Below are positions 1 to 6,595 of a DNA stretch of 6,931 nucleotides, piece after piece. Source of the DNA: Chroococcidiopsidaceae cyanobacterium CP_BM_RX_35 (GTDB taxonomy: Bacteria > Cyanobacteriota > Cyanobacteriia > Cyanobacteriales > Chroococcidiopsidaceae); contig JAFAVL010000198.1 in NCBI GenBank assembly GCA_019242465.1, forward strand, positions 1 through 6,931. The letters are read 5' to 3'. The notes beneath the pieces are model-generated. The model had not been told where the DNA came from and did no database searches. It saw nothing but the letters and a program-made list of their open reading frames with translations. Each line of letters begins with the position of its first letter. The stretch's first letter is position 1. The translations under genes and the position numbers were made by a program.

Positions 1-844
1 CTTCTGTTAGTAAGGGTTTAAATTGTCCCCAGCCCATATCTTGACACTCGGCTGCCACTTCTGCCTTAGTCTTACCCGCCAGCAACATGTAGAGTGTCAA
101 CAAATTGTTACACTCAGGTCGTTCTGGATCGTCAAACACAAGCCCGCGAATTGGATCAGTTTTGCAGCGCTTAATCTTATACTCAATTTGTTCTGGTGGA
201 TCTAGCAGGTTGATCCGGCTTAAATCTGAAGGATCGGATTTGGACATTTTGCGGGTGCCGTCTGCGAGGCTCATCACTCTCGCCCCTTCAGCTATAATCA
301 TCGGCTCTGGTAGCTTAAGTATTGGCTGGTTGGGGCTCGCGAATTGGTAATTGAATCGGTTAGCAATATCGCGAGTGAGTTCTAAGTGTTGCTTTTGGTC
401 TTCGCCTACAGGCACTTTATCTGGCTTATAGAGCAAAATATCTGACGCCATCAGCACCGGGTAATCTAGTAAGCCAGTATTAACGTTTTCTCCCTGCTTG
501 ATCGCCTTTTCCCGAAACTGGATCATATCTTCCAACCAGTTGAGCGGCGTGATGCAGTTAAGCAACCAGGTCAATTCACTGTGAGCCGAAACATGAGACT
601 GTACGAAGATCGTGGAGTACTTTAGATCAAGCCCACAAGCCAGATATAGTCCCACCAAGGTATAGGTATCAGTTGCTAGCTGCTTTGGATCGTGGGGCAC
701 CGTAATGGCGTGTAAATCTGCTACAAAGAGGAAATTATCATATTGGCTTTGACCTGCTACCCAGTTGCGAATCGCGCCCAAGTAGTTACCGAGATGGTAA
801 TTGCCAGTTGGTTGAACCCCAGAGAGAACGCGCTGCCTAGCCAT
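1..844 (-). CDS. trpS: Tryptophanyl-tRNA synthetase, 3' end cut by window edge
   Basis: Cytoplasmic class I aminoacyl-tRNA synthetase that activates tryptophan with ATP and charges tRNA-Trp. Reading the minus strand from the ATG at 844-842 gives an open frame of 281 codons that runs off the left edge; the family is usually about 330-340 residues, so roughly the last 50 are missing. The class I HIGH-type motif is HLGN at residues 17-20, inside the family-typical N-terminus GVQPTGNYHLGNYLGA. The KMSKS loop is present exactly, at residues 199-203 (236-250), in GTRKMSKSDPS. Further family-typical stretches are VADLHAIT, YPVLMASDILLY, VPVGEDQKQHLELTRDIA and, near the cut, DMGWGQFKPLL. A weak GGA Shine-Dalgarno lies six bases before the ATG. 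The gene is divergent from the radical SAM gene and nothing in it looks unusual. The identification is very secure; only the C-terminus is unseen. Confidence 0.97.
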   Translation of the reverse strand, partial: MARQRVLSGVQPTGNYHLGNYLGAIRNWVAGQSQYDNFLFVADLHAITVPHDPKQLATDTYTLVGLYLACGLDLKYSTIFVQSHVSAHSELTWLLNCITPLNWLEDMIQFREKAIKQGENVNTGLLDYPVLMASDILLYKPDKVPVGEDQKQHLELTRDIANRFNYQFASPNQPILKLPEPMIIAEGARVMSLADGTRKMSKSDPSDLSRINLLDPPEQIEYKIKRCKTDPIRGLVFDDPERPECNNLLTLYMLLAGKTKAEVAAECQDMGWGQFKPLLTE

Positions 845-1167
845 AAATTTCCACTAAACTGTTTGGAAGAGAGCTTGATCGCTCCTGATAACAGGAATGT
901 CTTATTAGTGTGACATTTTCCGGTCTCCTGCGCCCAAAAGGCACAGACTTCTCGGCTAGAAGCTTTTACCCACTTTAGGATTTTGACAACCGCTCTTGCC
1001 CATACCCCTGCCTTGGGCATAGCAGCATTTTTAATGCAGAACAACCACGATGTAACGTATTTTTCAGCTCGATTTTACAAAAATTGACGGAATTTAAGCT
1101 TTTTGGTGTTATATCAGCAGTATTCTTAGGTTTGAATACTTCTTGCATCTCCGGAGTGCGTGCTTTT
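845..1167. other. Divergent intergenic spacer between trpS and the radical SAM gene
   Basis: A 323-bp stretch without a convincing gene. It must hold the promoters of both divergent genes. Reading out from trpS, it contains a small perfect hairpin TCCTG-ATAA-CAGGA at 883-896, an AATGTC-N10-GACATT dyad at 896-917, a TTGACA hexamer at 983-988 without a good -10 at normal spacing, and a six-base stem TGCCCA/TGGGCA at 997-1002 and 1014-1019. The dyads are about as short as chance would give in a spacer this size, so none is called as an operator. No tRNA, riboswitch or terminator is apparent. The best promoter candidate, for the plus-strand gene, is listed separately. Open frames here on either strand have no recognisable protein content. 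Confidence 0.6.
1084..1112 (+). promoter_or_regulatory. Candidate sigma-70-type promoter for the radical SAM gene
   Basis: TTGACG (1084-1089) matches five of six bases of a -35 box. TGTTAT (1107-1112), at 17-bp spacing, matches four of six bases of a -10 box. Transcription would start near 1119, leaving a leader of about 50 bases before the ATG at 1168. The same TTG could be read as an in-frame upstream start codon, but using it as the -35 box fits better. This is pattern matching only. Confidence 0.35.
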
Positions 1168-2736
1168 ATGAAAGCTTTACTACTCTGGCCAATAATGCCC
1201 AACTCTTTCTGGTCTTACCAGGAGACGCTGAGTTTAGCAGGTTTACGTTCAACTAACCCACCGTTAGGTCTAATTACAGTTGCGGCGATGCTACCAGAAA
1301 CTTGGGAGCTACGGTTTGTAGACCGCAACGTTCGGCTTGAAACTGAAGCGGACTGGGCTTGGTGCGATTTAGTCATGCTCTCAGCCATGATCGTTCAAAA
1401 ACAGGATTTACGGGCATTGATTCAAAAAGGGCTGACCTTGGGTAAAAAGGTGGCAGTTGGTGGTCCCTTTCCCACATCAGTGCCAGAATTTGCCTTGGAA
1501 GCAGGAGCGCATTATCTGATTTTGGATGAGGGTGAATGCACTATCCCCTTATTCCTAGAAGCGCTCTCTAGAGGAGAGGAGCATGGCATTTTCCGCTCAA
1601 CCGAGAAGCCCGATGTGACACAGACGCCAATGCCTCGGTTTGACTTACTGGATCTGGATGCTTACCTAGCAATGACAGTACAGTTTTCGCGAGGATGTCC
1701 GTTCCAGTGTGAGTTTTGCGACATCATTAATTTGTATGGGCGCAAGCCGCGCACAAAGACTCCAGAACAGATGCTAGCAGAATTTGAAGTCCTTTATCAG
1801 TTGGGCTGGCATCGTTATGTGTTTGTAGTGGACGACAATTTCATTGGCAACAAGCGCAATGCTAAGCTATTCCTACAGGCGCTGATCCCATGGATGGAGG
1901 CACGAAATTATCCATTCATTCTACTTACTGAGGCTTCACTCAATCTCGCAGAGGACGACGAACTTATTGAGTTGATGGTGAAAGCAGGCTTCACGATTGT
2001 GTTTATGGGTATTGAGACACCCGATACAGATAGTCTAGTTGGGATTCATAAGCTCCAGAATACTCGCCGCTCTCTAGTTGAGTCCTGCCAGAAGATTACC
2101 AGAACTGGACTCCAAATTATGTCCGGCTTCATTATGGGCTTTGACAACGAGCGTCCTGGTGCAGGTCAGCGGATTCGGGAATTTATCGAGGAGACGGGCA
2201 TTCCCCAGGGGCAGTTTAGCTTGCTGCAAGCATTGCAAAATACAGCAATGTGGAATCGCCTCCAGCAGGAGGGGCGACTGGTTAATGGAATCGGGACATT
2301 TCACCAAGGCGCAATCATGAACTTTGTGCCAACGCGCTCAGTAGAAGAGATTACAAAGGAATACATCGACGCTTTCTGGCAGATTTACGAGCCGATGCCC
2401 TACCTGAAGCGTACCTTCCGCCACTTTACAATGATGAATGACTGGCGAGGCAAGACAAAGCGCCCGATAACTTTGAAAGAGCTACGCCTGTTTCTAGCAG
2501 TGTGTTGGCGGCAAGGTGTGCTGCGTTCCACCCGGCTGCGGTTCTGGTGGCAACTGGTAGCTATCGCCCTATCTAAACCCCGCTTAGTCTATGACTACAT
2601 GACAACATTGGGAATCGGCGAACACTTTTTCAGTTACCGCTATGTAGTGAAAGCACAACTGCTAGCCCAGTTAGAGGCATTGAAACAGACACAAGAGGAA
2701 GAAACTAGCTATCAGCACCTTGCGGCTGTCAGTTGA
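1168..2736 (+). CDS. B12-binding-domain radical SAM protein with DUF4070-like C-terminus (HpnP-related paralogue)
   Basis: Predicted cobalamin- and [4Fe-4S]-dependent radical SAM enzyme of 522 residues. The N-terminal third has the fold pattern of a B12-binding domain: PPLGLITVAAMLP, RFVDRNV, VGGP at residues 97-100 and DEGE at 120-123. The base-on DxHxxG cobalamin motif is absent, as in several class B radical SAM enzymes. The radical SAM cluster motif CxxxCxxC is Cys177, Cys181 and Cys184 in SRGCPFQCEFCDI. It is followed by VDDNFIGN (from about 221), the GIET segment at 281-284 and SGFIMGFD at 319-326. The last ~150 residues resemble DUF4070. Overall size and order match the hopanoid C-2 methylase HpnP, but the N-terminus (FWSYQETLSLAG) differs from HpnP as I recall it, so I call a paralogue of unknown substrate; methyl transfer to a lipid is inference. 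I chose ATG 1168 because a GGAG lies at 1153-1156 and similarity begins at MKALLLWP. An upstream in-frame TTG at 1084 would add 28 residues. Confidence 0.85.
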   Translation: MKALLLWPIMPNSFWSYQETLSLAGLRSTNPPLGLITVAAMLPETWELRFVDRNVRLETEADWAWCDLVMLSAMIVQKQDLRALIQKGLTLGKKVAVGGPFPTSVPEFALEAGAHYLILDEGECTIPLFLEALSRGEEHGIFRSTEKPDVTQTPMPRFDLLDLDAYLAMTVQFSRGCPFQCEFCDIINLYGRKPRTKTPEQMLAEFEVLYQLGWHRYVFVVDDNFIGNKRNAKLFLQALIPWMEARNYPFILLTEASLNLAEDDELIELMVKAGFTIVFMGIETPDTDSLVGIHKLQNTRRSLVESCQKITRTGLQIMSGFIMGFDNERPGAGQRIREFIEETGIPQGQFSLLQALQNTAMWNRLQQEGRLVNGIGTFHQGAIMNFVPTRSVEEITKEYIDAFWQIYEPMPYLKRTFRHFTMMNDWRGKTKRPITLKELRLFLAVCWRQGVLRSTRLRFWWQLVAIALSKPRLVYDYMTTLGIGEHFFSYRYVVKAQLLAQLEALKQTQEEETSYQHLAAVS

Positions 2737-2750
2737 GCAGATGGCAAAAA

Positions 2751-2785
2751 GCGATCACATTCATGAGTTTTTAGAGTGCGATCAC
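2751..2785. repeat. Two direct copies of the octamer gcgatcac in the spacer
   Basis: GCGATCAC occurs at 2751-2758 and 2778-2785, 27 bp apart, just after the radical SAM stop codon. The octamer is one base from HIP1 and resembles the short GATC-centred repeats scattered through cyanobacterial spacers. No hairpin plus T-tract terminator is visible here. Its role is unknown. Confidence 0.5.
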
Positions 2786-2911
2786 CATCAGTCTACTGTA
2801 GTGGAGATTCAGTAAGTTCTGACCGTGCTTTCACCCCAATGCACAACGGCAATGTACCGTTGACTCTGAGTTAGGGTGAAGACAGTTGGCAGAAGTGGAT
2901 CTCAGCAAAAG

Positions 2912-5251
2912 ATGCAGCAGGTTTCGCAACCGATTGTTAAAGATCTGGTACTAGTTGGAGGCGGTCACAGCCATGCCATTATTCTAAGAATGTTTGGCAT
3001 GAAACCTCTACCTGGAGTCCGTCTGACTCTGATTACCGAAGCCTCAGATACTGCCTATTCCGGGATGCTACCTGGTCATGTAGCCGGATTCTATAGTCAT
3101 GATGAATGCCATATTGACCTGCGAATTCTAGCTCAATTTGCCCAAGCCCAATTGTATCTAGACCAGGTAATCGGGTTAAACCTAGAGAACAATAAAGTTC
3201 TCTGTGCTAACCGTCCTCCTGTAGCATTCGATCTCCTGTCAATAGATATTGGCAGCACCCCAGCTACGCTCTCTGTACCGGGGGCAACAGAATACGCGAT
3301 CGCGGCTAAACCAGTGCGTCAATTTCTCACACACTGGAGTCAGCTGCTTGAGATTGTCGCTCAAGCTCCCCAGTCCCCACTCAGCCTCGGAATTGTCGGT
3401 GGTGGTGCTGGTGGCGTTGAATTGGCGCTCTCCATGCAACGTCATCTGCATCAAATACTTAAGGCTGCCCAGCAGCCGACGCAGAACTTAGAAATTCATC
3501 TGTTTCAACGCGAGGCTCAACTCCTACCCACCTATAATCTGTGGGTACGCCGCCGTCTGTCAGAAATTCTCAGGCTTCGTGGCATTCAACTCCACCTTCA
3601 AGAAACGGTGGGTGAGGTGCAGAAGAGAGCAGGGGGGGCAGGGGGAGAGAAGAGAGCAGGGGGAGAAACTGCTCCTGAAGCTTTGTTTGTTAAGTGTGAG
3701 TCTGGACTTAAGGTCGAGTGTGATCGCTTGTTCTGGGTGACTCAAGCATCGGCACCCGGCTGGCTCAAAGCAGCTGGCTTGGCCACTGATGCCAATGGGT
3801 TTATCCAAGTGCAAGACACTCTCCAATCGGTGTCTCATCCCCAAGTCTTTGCCGCAGGAGATATTGCCACAATGGTTAATTATCCTCGTCCTAAAGCTGG
3901 AGTATTTGCTGTCCGGCAGGGTAAACCCCTGTTCAAGAACTTGCGACGAGTTTTATTAGATAAGCCGCTAGCGCCCTACAAACCACAGAAACAATACTTG
4001 AGCCTGATTGGGACGGCAGATAGAGCCGCGATCGCGACCAGAGGATCTGTTGGTTTAGGTCCTTCACCACTGCTATGGTGCTGCAAAGACTGGATTGACC
4101 GCAGATTTATGGAGCGATTCAGTGATTTACCAGTAATGTCAGGGAACAAGGAGAAGTCTACGCATACTCTCCTCCACTCCCCCCCTCCTCCACTCCTCTC
4201 CACCACCATGCGTTGTGGTGGGTGTGGTTCTAAAGTTAGCAGTACGACATTGGAGCGAGTTCTGAACCGGATTAGGCAAGGACGACTCAGCGACTGTTTT
4301 AATCGGAAGGATATCCTGATTGGACTTGATGCGCCGGATGATGCAGCAGTAGTCCAGGTGCCAACGGGGCAGGTGATGGTTCATACGATTGATTATTTTC
4401 GCGCTCTGATTAACGATCCGTTCGTCTTTGGTCAAATCAGTGCCCATCACTGCTTGAGCGATATTTTTGCGATGGGGGCGTTACCTCAGAGTGCCTTGGC
4501 AATTGCCACCATCCCTTATGCCCTGGAAGCAAAAGTCGAAGAAACCCTCTACCAACTGTTGTCAGGTGCGATTGAGGTGTTAGCTCAAGCGCAGGCACCG
4601 CTTGTTGGTGGTCACACAACTGAGGGAGCAGAGCTGGGATTTGGCTTGTCTTGCAACGGTTTAGCTAAACCTAACCAACTGCTCCGCAAAGGCGGCATGC
4701 AGCCAGGGCAAGTGCTGATTTTAACCAAAGCACTGGGAACAGGGACTCTTTTTGCCGCTGATATGCAACGGCTCGCTAAAGGTCGTTGGATTGATAGCGC
4801 TGTTGAGTCGATGCTGAAATCTAATCAAGCGGCAGTTCATTGTTTACTACGCTATGGGGTTACTGCATGTACTGACATCACAGGATTTGGACTATTAGGA
4901 CACCTAATGGAAATGGTGCAAGCGTCTCAGGTAGCGATTGAGTTAGAACTTGAGGCAATTCCAGTACTAGAAGGCGCACAACAGACGCTCGCTATGGGAA
5001 TATTCAGCTCTCTCCAGCCAGAAAACTTGCGAGTTTCGCGCCATATCGGTAATCTGGATCAGGTTCAGCTACATCCCAACTATCCCTTACTATTTGACCC
5101 TCAAACCTCTGGTGGCCTCTTGGCAGCCGTCCCCATTGAACAAGCTGTTGCCTGTTTAACCTCATTGAAAAACCTAGGGTATTCCCAAAGCTGCGTCATC
5201 GGTCGCGTGACGCCCCAAGTTGAGAGTAAAAAGCCGATTATCCTCCGCTGA
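2912..5251 (+). CDS. selD: Oxidoreductase-SelD fusion: FAD/NAD(P)-dependent oxidoreductase plus selenide, water dikinase
   Basis: Bifunctional protein of 779 residues. The C-terminal half makes selenophosphate from selenide and ATP, the selenium donor for selenocysteine or 2-selenouridine in tRNA. Residues 1 to about 385 form a two-dinucleotide-fold flavoprotein: FAD site VGGGHSH at 15-21, NAD(P) site GIVGGGAGGVE at 160-170 and the second FAD motif AAGD at 314-317. No CxxC redox pair is seen, so it resembles NDH-2-like enzymes; it matches TIGR03169, whose function is unknown. SelD spans 433-779, the full 347 residues of the E. coli enzyme. Cys438 and Lys441 match catalytic Cys17 and Lys20; the position of Cys19 is Ser440. 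Metal/ATP aspartates are seen in DDAAV (476-477), HTIDYF (Asp494) and TDITGFG (Asp655), with DPQTSGG near the end. Two low-complexity tracts (about residues 237-252 and 420-432) are odd in-frame insertions. ATG 2912 was chosen because it starts just before the conserved fold; an in-frame GTG at 2876 would add 12 residues. Neither has a strong Shine-Dalgarno. Confidence 0.95.
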   Translation: MQQVSQPIVKDLVLVGGGHSHAIILRMFGMKPLPGVRLTLITEASDTAYSGMLPGHVAGFYSHDECHIDLRILAQFAQAQLYLDQVIGLNLENNKVLCANRPPVAFDLLSIDIGSTPATLSVPGATEYAIAAKPVRQFLTHWSQLLEIVAQAPQSPLSLGIVGGGAGGVELALSMQRHLHQILKAAQQPTQNLEIHLFQREAQLLPTYNLWVRRRLSEILRLRGIQLHLQETVGEVQKRAGGAGGEKRAGGETAPEALFVKCESGLKVECDRLFWVTQASAPGWLKAAGLATDANGFIQVQDTLQSVSHPQVFAAGDIATMVNYPRPKAGVFAVRQGKPLFKNLRRVLLDKPLAPYKPQKQYLSLIGTADRAAIATRGSVGLGPSPLLWCCKDWIDRRFMERFSDLPVMSGNKEKSTHTLLHSPPPPLLSTTMRCGGCGSKVSSTTLERVLNRIRQGRLSDCFNRKDILIGLDAPDDAAVVQVPTGQVMVHTIDYFRALINDPFVFGQISAHHCLSDIFAMGALPQSALAIATIPYALEAKVEETLYQLLSGAIEVLAQAQAPLVGGHTTEGAELGFGLSCNGLAKPNQLLRKGGMQPGQVLILTKALGTGTLFAADMQRLAKGRWIDSAVESMLKSNQAAVHCLLRYGVTACTDITGFGLLGHLMEMVQASQVAIELELEAIPVLEGAQQTLAMGIFSSLQPENLRVSRHIGNLDQVQLHPNYPLLFDPQTSGGLLAAVPIEQAVACLTSLKNLGYSQSCVIGRVTPQVESKKPIILR
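3296..3303. repeat. HIP1 octamer GCGATCGC (first of four)
   Basis: Perfect palindromic HIP1 sites occur at 3296-3303, 4028-4035, 5638-5645 and 6007-6014, all inside coding sequence (two in the selD fusion, two in the SpoIID gene). Chance would give about 0.1 copies in a window this long. HIP1 enrichment is a hallmark of many cyanobacterial genomes. Confidence 0.9.
3621..3667 (+). repeat. In-frame G-rich tandem repeat inside selD oxidoreductase domain
   Basis: A purine-only stretch broken by a few C bases. The 16-mer AGAAGAGAGCAGGGGG occurs at 3621-3636 and again at 3648-3663, a period of 27 bp, so each unit adds nine codons and keeps frame. It encodes two KRAGG-type units, rich in Gly, Lys and Glu, in a hydrophilic loop between the motifs of the NAD(P) domain and FWVTQASAPGW. 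It contains a run of seven G (3632-3638). Composition matches the G-rich arm of the cassette at 6381-6520. Confidence 0.85.
4169..4196 (+). repeat. C-rich direct repeat at the oxidoreductase/SelD junction
   Basis: CTCCTCCACTCC occurs at 4169-4180 and 4185-4196, a 16-bp period, with a run of seven C at 4179-4185. It encodes a Pro/Ser/Leu/His-rich linker (SPPPPLLSTT) ending right before Met433, where SelD similarity begins. On the opposite strand it reads as the same sort of G-rich purine tract as at 3621-3667, suggesting an insertion in the other orientation. Confidence 0.75.
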
Positions 5252-5289
5252 AGAGCAAGCTAAAACTACTAAGCATCAAGACAGTCAGC

Positions 5290-6357
5290 ATGAGTCATCA
5301 GCTTAAACAGCACCGAATCGTTAAGTTCTTTTACAGTTTGGGTTTATTGTCCATTCCTCTGATCTGTGCCCCCTTGCTTTTGCCGTTGGTCCTAGCTAAA
5401 TTACCAACACCCTCACCTCAGCAGGCCATCACTCCATCAGCTAAAATTCTGCCTAAACCGCAAAAGCTCAGTGAAGAAGCTGCTAATACCAGGCACCGCC
5501 AATTGATGAATCAACTTCTGCTAGCAAATGCCAAGCAGACTAAGCAGCAAAATCTCCAGAGCGCAGCGCTCCATCATCGCCCTAACCAGGCAACAGCAAC
5601 GTCTACCCAAACGCCTCCTGAACTGGAGATGAAAATTGCGATCGCCAACAATACGAGTAATTTAGTGATAGCGACCTCAACTCCAGGAGCAATCTTAGAT
5701 GAGACGGGACACGCTTTAAGAAAGCTACCATCGGAGCAAGGATTTTCTGCTGTCCCATCTGGACAAAAGATCGGGTTCACGGGCAACAATACTGGGACAT
5801 GGGAAGTTCCCGCCTCCGTTTGGATTAAAGCTAGCCCAGGAGGATTCGTCTTTGTGGGTCAACACTGGTATCGAGGTCGAGTCCAGTTGATGCTCCAGAG
5901 GTCTTCACTTTTGGCTGTTAACCATGTCAATCTGGATGAGTACCTATATAGTGTTGTTGGCAGTGAAATGCCCTCTAACTGGCCTCTAGAAGCTCTGAAG
6001 GCGCAAGCGATCGCCGCTCGGTCCTATGCCTTGGCTCATTATATTCAGCCCGCTAACTCCTTGTACCAGATGGGAGATGATCAGGCTTGGCAGGTTTATA
6101 AAGGTTTGGACGGGGAAGCTGCTAGTACCCATCGAGCAGTCAATCAAACCCTAGGTCAATTTCTCAGTTATCGCGGTGGTGTGGTTGAGTCTCTGTATGC
6201 TGATACTGACGAGATTGTGATCAAGGCTCATGGTGGTTTGGGCATGAGTCAAACAGGAGCTATGCAATTAGCTCAGCAAGGCTATGACTACCTGCACATC
6301 TTGGGAGCCTATTACCCCGGAACGAGTTTGGCTAGGCTGCGACTTGCCAAGAGCTGA
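5290..6357 (+). CDS. SpoIID/LytB-domain protein, exported, short form
   Basis: Predicted exported peptidoglycan-acting protein of 355 residues. SpoIID itself is a lytic transglycosylase that cuts glycan strands stripped of stem peptides. Residues 13-36 (after a K/H/R-rich start) are a signal peptide or membrane anchor, with possible cleavage after LVLA at 36. Residues 37-113 are a Pro/Gln/Ala/Thr-rich linker. A beta-rich region begins about 114 and runs into WYRGRVQLML (from 193). The SpoIID core is VVGSEMPSNWPLEALKAQA with predicted catalytic Glu226, then IAARSYAL, and the C-terminal HGGLGMSQTGA at 314-324 followed by ILGAYYPGTSL. The middle segment of longer SpoIID proteins, with the metal-binding HSxCGG region, is missing: VESLYADTDEI leads almost directly into HGGLGMSQ. 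The gene lies 38 bp after selD on the same strand and may be cotranscribed. Cyanobacteria do not sporulate, so the role is inferred to be wall remodelling. No strong Shine-Dalgarno is visible. Confidence 0.88.
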   Translation: MSHQLKQHRIVKFFYSLGLLSIPLICAPLLLPLVLAKLPTPSPQQAITPSAKILPKPQKLSEEAANTRHRQLMNQLLLANAKQTKQQNLQSAALHHRPNQATATSTQTPPELEMKIAIANNTSNLVIATSTPGAILDETGHALRKLPSEQGFSAVPSGQKIGFTGNNTGTWEVPASVWIKASPGGFVFVGQHWYRGRVQLMLQRSSLLAVNHVNLDEYLYSVVGSEMPSNWPLEALKAQAIAARSYALAHYIQPANSLYQMGDDQAWQVYKGLDGEAASTHRAVNQTLGQFLSYRGGVVESLYADTDEIVIKAHGGLGMSQTGAMQLAQQGYDYLHILGAYYPGTSLARLRLAKS

Positions 6358-6380
6358 AATTAGACTGTCAAACAATAGGC

Positions 6381-6582
6381 GGAAGCAGGAAGAGGCAGGG
6401 GGGGCTCGGGGTCCCCACGGAGGAGCCAGCGCTGTGGGCGGGTCTCCCGACTTGAGGCGACTGGCGTTGGGGATTAGGGGCAGGGGGGGAGAGGGGAGCA
6501 GGGAGCACAGGGGGGAGAGAATATTCTAAGACTTGCCCCATGCACCCTTTCTCCCTACTAAAAACTGCCTCTTCCTGCTCCC
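6381..6582. repeat. Repeat cassette with 18-bp imperfect terminal inverted repeats in a convergent spacer
   Basis: The left arm at 6381-6398 and the right arm at 6565-6582 are inverted copies of GGRAGCAGGAAGAGGCAG, 15 bp of it perfect and one mismatch in 18. Between them lie G-rich tracts (runs of seven G at 6398-6404 and 6483-6489), the palindrome GGGGTCCCC at 6408-6416, a structured core (listed separately), the 10-bp palindrome AGAATATTCT at 6518-6527, and a C-rich stretch from 6541. No transposase and no clear target-site duplication are seen. The cassette sits between two convergent genes and could act as a transcriptional buffer. It resembles dispersed cyanobacterial spacer repeats I have seen, but I cannot name a family. 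Confidence 0.75.
6425..6465 (+). repeat. GC-rich two-level hairpin core of the repeat cassette
   Basis: An outer stem GCCAGCGC/GCGACTGGC (6425-6432 with 6457-6465, one bulged A at 6460) encloses an inner hairpin CGGG-TCT-CCCG at 6439-6449. No T-run follows it, so it is not a standard intrinsic terminator. Such a compact fold could matter as RNA or as a cruciform. The function is inference. Confidence 0.55.
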
Positions 6583-6595
6583 TACCCCCTTGCCT

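Noticed and set aside
896..917. AATGTC-N10-GACATT dyad upstream of trpS as an operator
   Set aside because: A six-base dyad with free spacer choice is expected about once by chance in a spacer of this size, and no repressor site of this form is known to me.
983..988. TTGACA as the -35 box of the radical SAM promoter
   Set aside because: No acceptable -10 sequence lies 16-18 bp downstream.
1084..1167. An extended N-terminus of 28 residues for the radical SAM protein from the TTG at 1084
   Set aside because: No good ribosome binding site precedes the TTG, the TTG sits in a likely -35 box, and the family-like sequence starts at the ATG at 1168, which has a GGAG upstream.
757..1202. Minus-strand open frames over the trpS start and spacer as small genes
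   Set aside because: They overlap trpS or the radical SAM gene, lack ribosome binding sites and encode no recognisable protein.
2844..2862. CAACGG/CCGTTG stem before selD as a terminator or riboswitch
   Set aside because: A six-base stem with a seven-base loop and no T-run is too weak, and nothing around it resembles a known riboswitch.
4208..4210. ATG at Met433 as a separate start for a stand-alone SelD
   Set aside because: The bases before it are pyrimidine- and CA-rich with no Shine-Dalgarno, and the frame is continuous with the oxidoreductase half.
6284..6529. An 81-codon open frame over the end of the SpoIID gene and the repeat cassette
   Set aside because: It overlaps the SpoIID gene in another frame and its content (Gly/Arg-rich, then SPDLRRLALGIR) is what translated repeat DNA gives.
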